In this document: positions 8,374-16,028 of the stretch, piece after piece
How positions within the stretch are numbered: position 1 is the first letter of the stretch
Layout of the letters: every line of letters begins with the position of its first letter
DNA from: Priapulus caudatus
Lineage: Eukaryota; Priapulida; Priapulimorpha; Priapulimorphida; Priapulidae
Direction: 5' to 3'
NCBI RefSeq assembly: GCF_000485595.1
Contig: NW_014577521.1
Location: 14,803-41,558 of the forward strand
DNA: 26,756 nt
The notes under the pieces: generated by a model
Told to the model about the DNA's origin: nothing
Seen by the model: only the letters and a program-made list of their open reading frames with translations
Databases searched by the model: none
Translations under genes and position numbers: made by a program

Positions 8374-9243
8374 CGCTGCGGCCTCACAACCCGCACGTCG
8401 AGTAGGTCCCATCAAGCTTCATCAACACCCTCCTCACCCTAATCAGCAACCACATCCTACCCCGACGCCCCCTCCCACCCTCCCTGCCACTGACGCTGAC
8501 CTCGCTGCCTTGCAACAGGCTGATCCACTCCTTAGCCAGATCATTTGCACACTCACCAACCCCAACGAAAGTTCCATACGCGAGGCTAAGCTCGTTGAAA
8601 GCTATCTTCTTGTCGACGACTTGCTTTTTCATGTGCCGTCTCGTGCGCAGGATGCTGACGCTGCGCCCCAATTAGTCATCCCCCGCATTCTTGTACCTAC
8701 GGTACTCCCCTTGTTCCACGATCATGCGTACGGTGGACATCTCGGTTTTAAGAAAGTCTATAGCAAACTCTCCCAGCGGTATTTTTGGCCCCGCATGTTC
8801 GCTGACGCTTACCATTACATTAAATCATGTGTCGTATGTAACTGTCGAAAACTACAGCGAGTCCGCGCCCCCCTGCACCATGCACCGGCGCCCAGGCACT
8901 CAGGAGATGTGGTCGCCATTGATGTTACAGGTCCACACCCCTGCTCAAATGCAGGCAATCGTTACATGCTCACGTTTCTGGATCTTTACACCTCATGGCC
9001 TGAAGCATTTCCCATGCCGGATAAAAGCGCTGCTACCGTAGCACGCATCATTGTCGATGATTTCATCCCTCGTCACTCATGCCCTTGATCTATCTTAACC
9101 GATAATGGAGGCGAATTCATCAACGAGCTCATGACACGATTGACCACATTGCTCGGAATCACCCACATCAAGGTCTCTCCCTACCACCCCGAATCAAATG
9201 GACAATGCGAACGCTTTCACCGCACGCTTGCTAACATGCTCGC
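7857..9243 (+). mobile_element. Segment D: RNase H-integrase fragment of the same family
   Basis: It matches copy C from 16895 and copy A up to base 278. Unlike B, it differs from A and C by substitutions with few indels, so it is a clean sequence. It ends within integrase at ...catgctcgc, immediately followed by unrelated DNA. Its end (A coordinate 278) and the start of B (A coordinate about 281) nearly coincide. Confidence 0.85.
8274..9243 (+). pseudogene. Integrase of segment D, with zinc-binding N terminus and premature stop
   Basis: The frame is open from upstream of 8274 to TGA 9086-9088. It holds a Pro-rich linker, an HHCC zinc-binding N-terminal domain (HDHAYGGH then 29 residues then CVVC, about 8717-8839) and the first catalytic Asp in VAIDVTGPH (8921-8923). 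Copy A has CGA where D has TGA at 9086, a CpG-type C-to-T change, so the second Asp and the Glu are beyond the stop. The sequence is homologous to 9243, where the copy is cut. The N terminus is joined to RNase H out of frame. Confidence 0.85.
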
Positions 9244-9293
9244 AGAAGCCAATTCAATTATTCTCGGCTGAGACGAGCGCCAACTCCTCTGCC
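9244..9293. other. Junction spacer between segment D and the fold-back element
   Basis: Fifty bases with no match to the LTR or internal parts of the element family, and no visible target-site duplication. The break from integrase is abrupt. Confidence 0.5.
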
Positions 9294-10023
9294 GGCCCAC
9301 TTTGGCTTAGAAAGAAGAAAAACGCGAGCTTGACTAAACATAATTATCATTGTAAACGCACGCCGGTGTATATGATCGCTGTATGTACGCTGTGGTACTT
9401 TTCCATATAGAAAAAGCATTGTATATACAGTCGACGACTAAAGGCTACAGGAGGGATATGGATTTACCAGACGGATGGATTTTAGGAGCGTTCGTGTGAG
9501 CGAGCTATTTACAGATCTGATGAAATAATGATTGCTCAATCCAACAATTAGACATATGAAATTGGCGAGAGTCATCGCCTTGCACAAAAAATGAATCATA
9601 ATTTCACAATTTAATAAATTGTCATATTGATCATGCGTGTAGCATATATTTGCTAGAATTTAGAGTATGTACAATGTTATGTTTGAGCACAATGGAAAGA
9701 AGTGTGTTAGCCATGCTTTTTCATTGCGTATTCATCGTGCAGAATTTCGCAGCTGTATAATATGACCATTGCATTCGACCATTTCCATCACTCGGTACCC
9801 GACGGTCGTGCGCGCAATCCGATTTTCATCACTCGGTACCCGACAGTCGTGGTCGCAATGCCATTTTGCATCACTCGGTACACGACGATCGGGTATATAA
9901 TACCTTCATATAATATATCATTCGACACTATACTATTATTTGCGCTAACAAATGTTAACAAATCTCTATTGTTCAACGGCAATGGCAACTGTCAAGAACA
10001 ACATTATGTAACAACTAGATGAT
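9294..10023 (+). repeat. Left terminal inverted repeat of the fold-back element
   Basis: Pairs with 10811-11517 over its whole length, with small indels (for example an extra 'agggatatggatttacc' region near 9450). It contains the 41-bp tandem repeat at 9786-9905. Short open frames in both arms are mirror images and simply reflect the repeat. Confidence 0.88.
9786..9905 (+). repeat. Three tandem 41-42 bp units inside the left arm
   Basis: Each unit begins catcactcggtac.cgac (starts 9786, 9827, 9869). The right arm has the mirror set at about 10935-11048. Subterminal repeats are common transposase-binding sites in DNA transposons; that role here is inference. Confidence 0.8.
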
Positions 10024-10298
10024 GACTAGGCCTATTTCAATGTTGTCTCACCAATGGAAAGTAATTTTCGTGCTTTTCACTCCTCACATGGAACAACCTT
10101 ACACTTGTATATGCACTACAACAGCGTGGCATGATATATCGATGGATGCAAGATCGATGGCTATGTATGAATGCGAAACTATATATGCTCTATATGCTCT
10201 ATGCAGAGGGCTATGCTATATGCACTGTGCTCTGCTATATATACATGCTCGAACTATTACGTCATCATCGGAAACATCAGACCATCGGGGGTACTAAG

Positions 10299-10645
10299 AT
10301 GGATACGGTAAGTTGACGCGCACGTCACGATTGCAGGTAGACTGGTACGGACCTTCACTCCGCGAAGTATCCTTCGCTACACTCAACTTATAGTTAGTGC
10401 AGCGTGTGGAACTCTCCACCGCGCAGCAGTCTACGCTCAATGCCGATCCTTGTGTGGAAAAATACCTTGAAAATGCCTCGTACCTGGCCTCGTCGTACCA
10501 TCTATGTGTAGCCATATGTACGAGAATAATTTCACGGCGTGAAACGGAAGAAATGCAAACTCGTTTTCTAGAAGAAAAGCAAACGCGCCGACAAGCAAAC
10601 GAGCAATTACGAGCATTTGTATTAACTCTCTACCTACGTGCATAG
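10299..10645 (+). CDS. Possible small two-exon gene inside the fold-back element
   Basis: ATG 10299 is followed after three codons by a consensus donor (ACG|GTAAGT, GT at 10308-10309). An acceptor AG at 10392-10393 then opens a frame to TAG 10643-10645. The phases match, giving about 86 residues with an 86-nt intron. The second exon begins LVQRVELSTAQQ and ends with a charged, likely helical stretch rich in Arg, Glu and Gln (ETEEMQTRFLEEKQTRRQAN). A TATATATA string lies about 55 bp upstream of the ATG. Without splicing, an 82-codon frame from ATG 10397 remains. I do not recognise the protein; it may be a captured host exon. Confidence 0.35.
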
Positions 10646-10810
10646 TCTAAAGGCTTGTGGAACCGCCACAACTCCTCAATTGACCGATTATACCGCTTTA
10701 TCCCCTACCCAACGGGCACTGTCGAAACAGTGTTGTAAAGAGGGCAGCGAATCCGATAAAAAGTGCCGCTCCACGGCGCTGTTCGCGCTTTGCGCGGATA
10801 TCCGGCTGCA

Positions 10811-11517
10811 GATCGTCTAGTTGTTACATAATGTTGTTCTTGACAGTTGCCATTGCCGTTGAACGATAGAGATTTGTTAACATTTGTTAGTGCAAATAAT
10901 AGTACAGTGTCGAATGATATATTATACGAAGGTATTATATACCCGACCGTCGTGTACCGAGTGATGCAAAATGGCATTGCAAGCACGACCGTCAGGTACC
11001 GAGTGATGAAAATCGCATTGCGCGCACGACCGTCGGGTACCGAGTGATGGAAATGGTGGAATGGAATGGTAGTATTATACAGCTGGGAAATTCTGCACGA
11101 TGAAAACGCAATTAAAAAGCATGGGTAACACACTTCTTTCCATTGTGCTCGAACATAACATTGTACATACTATAAATTCTAGCAAATATATACTACACGC
11201 ATAATCAATATGACAATTTATGAAATTATGAAATTATGATTTATTTTTTGTGCAAGGGGATGACTCTCGCCAATTTTATGTCTAATTATTTGATTGAGCA
11301 ATCATAACTTCATCATATCTCTAAATGCCACGCTCATACAAACGCTCCTAAAATGCATCCGTCAGGTAGCCTTGAGTCGTCGACTGTATGCAATGATTTT
11401 TCTATATGGAAAAGTACCACAGCGTACGTACAGCGAAATTATACGCCATCGTGCGTTTACACTGAGAATTATATTCAGTCAAGCTGGCGTTTTTATTGTT
11501 TCAAAGCCAAAGCGGGC
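10811..11517 (-). repeat. Right terminal inverted repeat of the fold-back element
   Basis: Reverse complement of 9294-10023. Shared landmarks include tgtacaatgttatgtt, gcacaatggaaagaagtgtg and the catcactcggtac units. Outward of about 11517 the similarity ends. Confidence 0.88.
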
Positions 11518-11739
11518 CAAAGCGGATAGGCATTTTTGCATGTATTAGATGGTCCCAGCGTACCGCCTAAAGCAAAAACTTCGTCTACCCCTGCGGTCGA
11601 GGGGGGCCCTGGTTGCTCTTCTGTAATTTGCGACTTCGCAGAAAAACTTGCAACTCGCCTGCTCGCAGTTACCTTGACGGTCACCGTGAGAAAAACGACA
11701 TGCGGTGCCTGTGGCGATTGCGTGCCTTCCTGTGTGTGC
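11518..11739. other. Unique spacer after the fold-back element
   Basis: Both strands carry open frames of about 80 codons (11536-11778 plus, 11493-11741 minus) with ordinary composition but no recognised domain. I do not call a gene. Confidence 0.3.
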
Positions 11740-12210
11740 ATACACGGGATACATATACGTCTTTATGTGTACGTGTAGCGTCTAGATACACGCGTATCAC
11801 TATGCGCGCATCTTCCATGTATCTGTGCATATGCAGGTGCGTGCGGGCGTGCGTGTACGCCTACATGCAAGCATCCGCGTGCACGTGCCTGCGAGCGTGC
11901 GTATGCGCGTGCGTCCGGGCGTGCGCGTGCGTGCATACGTTTAGTTGCTTTGTGTGGATATGCTTTGTCATCGCACAGTTCGCTGTACACGCTCATGCGT
12001 GCGCACACATTGTAATGATTACGCCCGCACGCAGGCACGCACAGACGGACGCACGTACGCACGCCCGTACCTACTTATACAGGCAGCTAAGCACGCAAGC
12101 ACATAGCTAGCTGTAGTACTACAAAGCACACAAATACGCACACACGTGCTTATACATGTATGAACGCACGCAGTTACACACCGACGCATGTACGTACGCA
12201 CGCAGGCCGG
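11740..12210. repeat. Low-complexity alternating purine-pyrimidine tract with strand switch
   Basis: From about 11740 to 11940 the top strand is GT/GCGTG rich (gcgtgcgggcgtgcgtg). After about 12000 it is CA/CGCAC rich (cgcaggcacgcacag). The two halves are therefore partly complementary and could fold or form Z-DNA. Open frames here are artefacts of the repeat. Confidence 0.8.
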
Positions 12211-12389
12211 CACAGACATTTCTATAGGTACATTATGGTAACAACGATTATGGCAAAACCAACAGCGTAACTGCAATGTTACAATCACTTAATTGGCCGA
12301 ATCTTTAATTATGCTGTAAAGAGAAGCGACTCAACCTTCTCAACAAAATTCTCTCTTGAAGTACTGCGATCCCCAAAGAAAAGTACATC
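12211..12389. other. Gene-free stretch before the LINE relic
   Basis: No repeat or gene that I can support. The latter part (about 12310 onward) may be further upstream LINE coding sequence in a decayed state. Confidence 0.3.
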
Positions 12390-12574
12390 AGGATGGGTCC
12401 ATCGCGCACAAGGAGCAAAAACGACAACAAACTCGTCATTAGTCAGCAGTCATTAGAACCTCAACAGAGGAATTCAAGAACTCATTCTTTCCACGGACCA
12501 TCGTGGACTGGAATGCCTGCACACAAACCGTAATCGACGCCATCTGTGTCGCGGTCGCAGCCGTGAGCACCTAA
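12390..12574 (+). pseudogene. 3' end of a non-LTR retrotransposon ORF2 (LINE relic)
   Basis: Bases 12473-12574 read FKNSFFPRTIVDWNACTQTV... and end at TAA. The N-S-F-F-P-R-T-I-x-x-W-N motif is the hallmark near the C terminus of many LINE reverse transcriptase ORFs, where W-N-x-L-P is usual. Just upstream, in a shifted frame, is a TRSKNDNKLVI-like stretch that normally precedes it. It is a short, frameshifted remnant; the clade cannot be assigned from this much. Confidence 0.68.
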
Positions 12575-12871
12575 TTTCACCATGCCCCACCACCTGCGTC
12601 ATAACACGCGTATACACGCAGTACACAATCAAGATTTGATAGTGCGAGATACAGATTCAAGAACAAGATGGCGGATGTAAACGCCAGTTTGTATGACGAT
12701 ATCAGAAGTAGATAATAGGAAAATAAAAAATCCCTATTATCTACTTCTGAAGATATGTATATCAGGATGGACAATTAGTGCAAAATAACGATATGAAACT
12801 TTTTTTTAAATATTAATTGCTCAAAATCGCTGTTTTGCATTTATATATAGTTTATTTACCAAAAAATACTT
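12575..12871. other. Spacer with an ATG in YY1-like context and a hairpin
   Basis: At 12666 the sequence ACAAGATGGCGGATG opens a 15-codon frame that ends at TAG or TAA inside the hairpin at 12702-12750. AAGATGGCGGC is a YY1 core often found at animal transcription starts. The rest is AT-rich, with no supported gene. Confidence 0.3.
12702..12750. repeat. Perfect 18-bp inverted repeat
   Basis: tcagaagtagataatagg at 12702-12719 is exactly complementary to 12733-12750, with a 13-nt A-rich loop. It is a candidate hairpin or a remnant of a small inverted-repeat transposon. Confidence 0.85.
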
Positions 12872-13018
12872 TACATTAAAGGCATAATAAGCCCATTGAT
12901 TCAGCAATGTTGACGAATGCTAGAGTAACTGGCACCTTGTGTAGTTAATAAGTACATAACCGTATAGCCTAACGCGTATTAGTTTGACCAATATCACTGC
13001 TGGTTACATTACAAGTGT
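12872..13018 (+). repeat. Single arm of the inverted-repeat family seen at 24001-24636
   Basis: It shares ...cattgattcagcaatgttgacgaatgctag... through ...actgctggttacattacaag with 24001-24120 (same strand) and 24524-24660 (opposite strand). Outer flanks (attaaaggcataataag) match the right arm, and the inner end (tacattacaag) matches the left arm. Confidence 0.85.
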
Positions 13019-13260
13019 AGCGTTTTGTGATCTTCCGGCGACACCCGATGGCGCCACCGGTCAAAACGTAGTAACTAGCAACAACCTTAGGCTTCTCACT
13101 CACCTGTTGTACCCGGAGGCGTTAAAATGACCGTATCGTTGCCACTCAGACTCCGCTAGTAACTCGAGCCCCTCAGTGCTACTGCGCTCCTGCAATAACC
13201 CATTCCGCCATGTTCCGGTTCCGGTGCGTCGTAGAGTTAGTCAACAATGTGAGACGAGTA
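13019..13260. other. Unique DNA left of copy C, with a consensus splice donor on the minus strand
   Basis: Read on the minus strand, 13113-13099 is CAACAG|GTGAGTGAG, a full-consensus 5' splice site. It lies downstream of a short ATGGCGGAATGG frame (about 13212) ending after ten codons. It could be a host 5' UTR exon transcribed leftward. No long coding frame is present. Confidence 0.25.
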
Positions 13261-13264
13261 ACGG
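13261..13264. repeat. Target-site duplication, left (ACGG)
   Basis: ACGG directly precedes the LTR start TGTAGC and is repeated at 23950-23953 after the right LTR. A 4-bp duplication fits Ty3/Gypsy integration and shows that the two LTRs belong to one insertion. Confidence 0.88.
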
Positions 13265-14005
13265 TGTAGCAGGGTACAATCAATGGCCACGTATATCTAC
13301 GTATAACTGTGTGTATCTGTGTAGCAGGGTAGAGTCAATAGTTGTGTATCTACGTGTATCTAGCCGATAGCGGCACTTAGAGGATAATCGAGTTAAAGAC
13401 AAGTAGCGCTAGAAACCGATCGGTGTGTATCTGTATGTATGTCTATATCTACACTATATCTGTGCATGGCCGGGGTTCCATAATTAGGTTACCTCCACGA
13501 GTGCTATGGCCGGCACGCTGTAATCGGGCTATAGTGGCGAGCGCCTCTATCTCGGGGCGCTGTAATTGGATTACAGCTATGAGCGCCGCACTTAGCCGCA
13601 GTAACGTATTACTGCTACGGCCGCGGGTCGCGCGAGTACGCCGTGATGCTGCCGTGTCGGCATGCTGCTATCGAGCCGGCATTCCGACACGGTGGAAGCC
13701 ATCGGATAGGCGGGTACGTGTCGTGGCCCCCAGCGGGAGCCGGGCGAGAAGGCACTTAGGAGGTACTTAGAAGGCACGTAGAAGGCACTTAAGAAGGCAC
13801 TTGGCCAATTAGCCGGCGCCATAGTAAACGATAGCGAATCCTCGGAAGAGTCCGGTAATACAGTTAGCGGGTGTCTTTGAGGTCCGAGAGGATCCTCGAA
13901 GGGGCCCGGTAATGGGATTAGCGGACGCCTTTGAAGTGGCAGAGAATCCTCCGAGGAGGTCAATAATATGATTAACTCGAGCCCAAGAGCTCGGGAATGT
14001 GAACG

Positions 14006-14026
14006 GCGCATGCGTGGCGCATGCGT
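14006..14026 (+). promoter_or_regulatory. Two tandem NRF1-like GCGCATGCGT sites upstream of the TATA box
   Basis: GCGCATGCGT occurs at 14006-14015 and 14017-14026, 11 bp apart and about 20 bp from the TATA box, and both are kept in the right LTR. The string differs by one base from the animal NRF1 palindrome GCGCATGCGC. Binding is inference. Confidence 0.45.
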
Positions 14027-14046
14027 GGTTCGCGGTCGTGCCCGCG

Positions 14047-14053
14047 TATATAA
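14047..14053 (+). promoter_or_regulatory. TATA box of the 5' LTR
   Basis: TATATAA in a GC-rich context (cccgcgTATATAAgg), also at 23741-23747 in the 3' LTR. Transcription would begin about 25-30 bp downstream, setting the U3/R boundary near 14080. Confidence 0.72.
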
Positions 14054-14146
14054 GGTGGAGCACAAGGAAAATCGGGGGAATTCGCTCCCCAACCAGGGCA
14101 CTGCAGGCACGACCGCGACCACAGCTTTGTATTTTGGCAAACCAAC

Positions 14147-14152
14147 ATTAAA
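14147..14152 (+). terminator. Poly(A) signal ATTAAA in the LTR
   Basis: ATTAAA lies about 95 bp after the TATA box, followed by T/G-rich sequence near 14221-14240. The right LTR has it at 23841-23846, where it would terminate the element RNA. Confidence 0.55.
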
Positions 14153-14260
14153 CCTCTCACCATGGTATAACTGGCTTTCTCTTCTCTATGGCTTCGGCTT
14201 AACACTGTAATTTACACAACCACTCTATTTGTACGCTGTTAAATACGGCGCTACATATTT

Positions 14261-14278
14261 TGGTGCAGTGAGCGTCGC
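14261..14278 (+). promoter_or_regulatory. Primer binding site of copy C
   Basis: TGGTGCAGTGAGCG begins with the obligatory TGG (complement of tRNA CCA), five bases after the LTR end. The implied tRNA acceptor strand is GCAGTGA with discriminator A. I could not identify the tRNA. Confidence 0.65.
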
Positions 14279-14393
14279 TCATGTTCCAGGTTGCGGTCAC
14301 TTCCACGGTGCTTCCTATACGATCACAGTGCCGACACTGACTTCTGTCTGCCGCTCGAGACTGACGATCCTGTTTCAAGCGCCGTATCGTCGG

Positions 14394-14405
14394 CTAGGTG
14401 AGTAA
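14394..14405 (+). promoter_or_regulatory. Major splice donor candidate in the leader
   Basis: CTAG|GTGAGTAA, with GT at 14398-14399, is a near-perfect 5' splice site 142 nt after the LTR. Joined to the acceptor at 19005-19006 it would place the env ATG near the 5' end of a spliced RNA and remove gag and pol. Confidence 0.7.
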
Positions 14406-14803
14406 AACTAATCTTTTGCCGGTTTAGCTTTCCGTTCCACTATGACTACGTTGCTACTCGCAGTGTTGAAGATTGTAATTCATTACTATCGTAGATTACT
14501 GACTTGCGCGCTTCGCGTGTGAGTGTTGCGGTCTCCGCGCAGCGTGCATTAGTTATCGCTCACCTTCGCGCATGCCTAGACGGCTTCGCAGCTTGAGAAT
14601 TGCCGCCATTCGTTATGTATGAGTATTGAGTGTACGCCCGTGTGTACGTGAGTGTGCGTGTGTGTGCATGGGTGTGCGTGTACGCCCGTGTGTGCGTGCG
14701 TGTGCGTGTGTGTATACGCCTGCAACGCGTGTGTGCGCGTGTGCGTGCCAGGGTGTGTACCTGCTACCCGTAACGCGTGTGTGGACGTGTGCGCGTGCAT
14801 GAC
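14404..14803 (+). repeat. Leader intron part with a GT/GC microsatellite
   Basis: Downstream of the donor the leader carries no gene. From about 14630 to 14790 it is an irregular gtgtgcgtgtgtg tract with interspersed tacgcc. Short frames in it are repeat artefacts. Confidence 0.75.
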
Positions 14804-14895
14804 TGTGTCTGTCGGGGACAGCTTAACCCCGCTTGTGTCTGTCGGGGACAGCTTCAACCCCGCTTGTGTCTGCCAAGGACAGCTCCACCCCCGCT
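14804..14895 (+). repeat. Three tandem 30-31 bp units, each with a small hairpin, just upstream of gag
   Basis: Units start at 14804, 14834 and 14865. The first two contain CTGTC-GGG-GACAG (14809-14821 and 14839-14851), a 5-bp stem with a GGG loop; in the third the stem has one mismatch. Their position before gag is where retroviral packaging signals sit. Confidence 0.7.
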
Positions 14896-14901
14896 TTCAG
14901 A

Positions 14902-16026
14902 ATGGATCCGCCGCCGCCACCCGCTCAATACGACATAGCCGATCTGGCACACGTATTTAGCGAATCGTTACGCCCAACCGTTGAAGCGGCGGCTGCTACA
15001 TTTCAACACGGCCTACGTGTGGCTGAAGCTCGGACTTCGGTTCCGCGATTTACTGGCGATAACGCGCCACTGTCGATAACGTTCGACGACTGGCTCAGCG
15101 CTTTGAATTGGAGACAGTTAGAATTGGGTCTCGACGCTTCGTCGTTACGCGTATTTGGCCTGTCCACGCTTGGAGGTCATGCTGCCGAATTTTCTCGCCG
15201 CCTTCTGCTTGAGCAGTCTACAATGACTTGGGAACAGATCACCGAACAGCTGACAAAACGCTTCCGTGATCCGCTGCGAGAAGTAGACGCGCAGAATGCG
15301 CTTAAGAATTTTCAACAGAGTAACGGCGAACATATTCGCCCATATGGTGACAGATTGTTGACTCTCGCACTGCGCGCGATTCCGGTCGACCGGCTTTCAA
15401 CGCCTGAGACGCAGAGCCGCCTCGTCGACATTTTTCTGGATGGACTAAGGTCGGTCCATACCCAGCGACTGTTGCTTCATCGCAACCCTACGACGTTGAC
15501 TGCCGCCATCGACCTTGCGGCCGACGAACACGTACTAGAGTCGTCTCTTGTGACACGACGACAAAATCGTAGCGACGCATTCGCTGACCCTTATGACACG
15601 ACAGAGCCTATGGATGTTAATCTGCTTAGAGAGGTGCGCGGCTTGCGTACACTGATTAAGCAAGCCGTGCCACCGGTTCAGTCGCCCTCGATGAATGAGT
15701 CATCCCGAGACATGACACGCCAACGTTCACAGACACCCGCGCCCAGAGATGGCCCGCAGCAATCGCGCCAATGGCGACCTCCCCTCACACGACGCGATCA
15801 GCGTCCACCTGTTCGTAATCAGGCTTACTTACCACCTGCTTCGCGCCAACGCGCACCATTTCAATCTCCAACGAGGCAATCTACCCAAGCTCCGCGCGAC
15901 ACTCGTTGTTATGAGTGCGGACAACTAGGTCACTACGCGCGTGACTGCCCTCTTCGCCGCCGCTTAGAGGATTTTCGGAGGCGACCCCGCGACGCAATCG
16001 CACCGCCCTACCCTCACAACTTATAG
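14902..16026 (+). CDS. gag: Gag: capsid and CCHC nucleocapsid protein (374 aa), intact
   Basis: Structural protein that assembles the particle and binds genomic RNA. The start is set at ATG 14902 (MDPPPPPAQYD, context cagaATGG); an upstream in-frame ATG at 14833 lies in the leader repeats and is unlikely. Residues about 45-200 form a Retrotrans_gag-like helical capsid region (for example FDDWLSALNWRQLELG, TWEQITEQLTKRF). A Pro/Gln/Arg-rich linker follows, then one zinc knuckle C336-x2-C-x4-H-x4-C349 (CYECGQLGHYARDC). Drosophila errantivirus Gags lack this knuckle, so the core genes point to another Ty3/Gypsy lineage carrying an F-like env. It ends at TAG just before pol. Confidence 0.92.
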   Translation: MDPPPPPAQYDIADLAHVFSESLRPTVEAAAATFQHGLRVAEARTSVPRFTGDNAPLSITFDDWLSALNWRQLELGLDASSLRVFGLSTLGGHAAEFSRRLLLEQSTMTWEQITEQLTKRFRDPLREVDAQNALKNFQQSNGEHIRPYGDRLLTLALRAIPVDRLSTPETQSRLVDIFLDGLRSVHTQRLLLHRNPTTLTAAIDLAADEHVLESSLVTRRQNRSDAFADPYDTTEPMDVNLLREVRGLRTLIKQAVPPVQSPSMNESSRDMTRQRSQTPAPRDGPQQSRQWRPPLTRRDQRPPVRNQAYLPPASRQRAPFQSPTRQSTQAPRDTRCYECGQLGHYARDCPLRRRLEDFRRRPRDAIAPPYPHNL

Positions 16027-16028
16027 GC

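Larger units (their letters stand above)
9294..11517. mobile_element. Fold-back DNA element with about 0.7-kb terminal inverted repeats
   Basis: Bases 9294-10023 and 10811-11517 are inverted copies at roughly 90% identity by eye; the outer ends read ggcccactttggctt and, reversed, ggcccgctttggctt. The 790-bp centre is unique and holds a small possible gene. The architecture resembles fold-back or Pack-type TIR transposons; no transposase is visible, so it would be non-autonomous. I cannot define a target duplication with confidence. Confidence 0.82.
13265..14255 (+). repeat. 5' LTR of copy C
   Basis: It runs TGTAGCAGGG...GGCGCTACA. It contains a duplicated start motif (TGTAGCAGGGTA at 13265 and 13320), roughly 43-bp repeats around 13468-13600, an 11-13 bp agaaggcactta repeat at about 13748-13803, and a roughly 54-bp repeat with units at 13836, 13890 and 13944. 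Two GCGCATGCGT sites, a TATA box and ATTAAA follow. The U3 is thus built from several tandem arrays. Confidence 0.95.

Noticed and set aside
9786-9905. CRISPR-like array (repeat-spacer-repeat spacing)
   Set aside because: Only three units, diverged, inside the arm of a transposable element in animal DNA; no cas genes.
9762-10022. Related open frames in both arms of the fold-back element (plus strand here, minus strand at 10705-11133)
   Set aside because: They are the same repeat read on opposite strands and include the tandem catcactcggtac units, so similarity does not imply coding.
11613-12110. Cys/Arg/Val-rich frame of 165 codons, and minus-strand counterparts at 11763-12288
   Set aside because: Made of TGCG/CGCA simple repeat; no start context or domain.
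13600-14140. Long minus-strand frame in the LTR (182 codons, with a counterpart at 23394-23834)
   Set aside because: It spans the tandem arrays, and the repeats of the DNA explain the repeated SEDSL..RPL..LPG-like strings. An antisense LTR gene is possible but unsupported.
14652-14857. Cys/Val-rich frame and minus-strand His/Thr-rich frame in the leader of copy C
   Set aside because: A GT microsatellite read in frame; not a protein.
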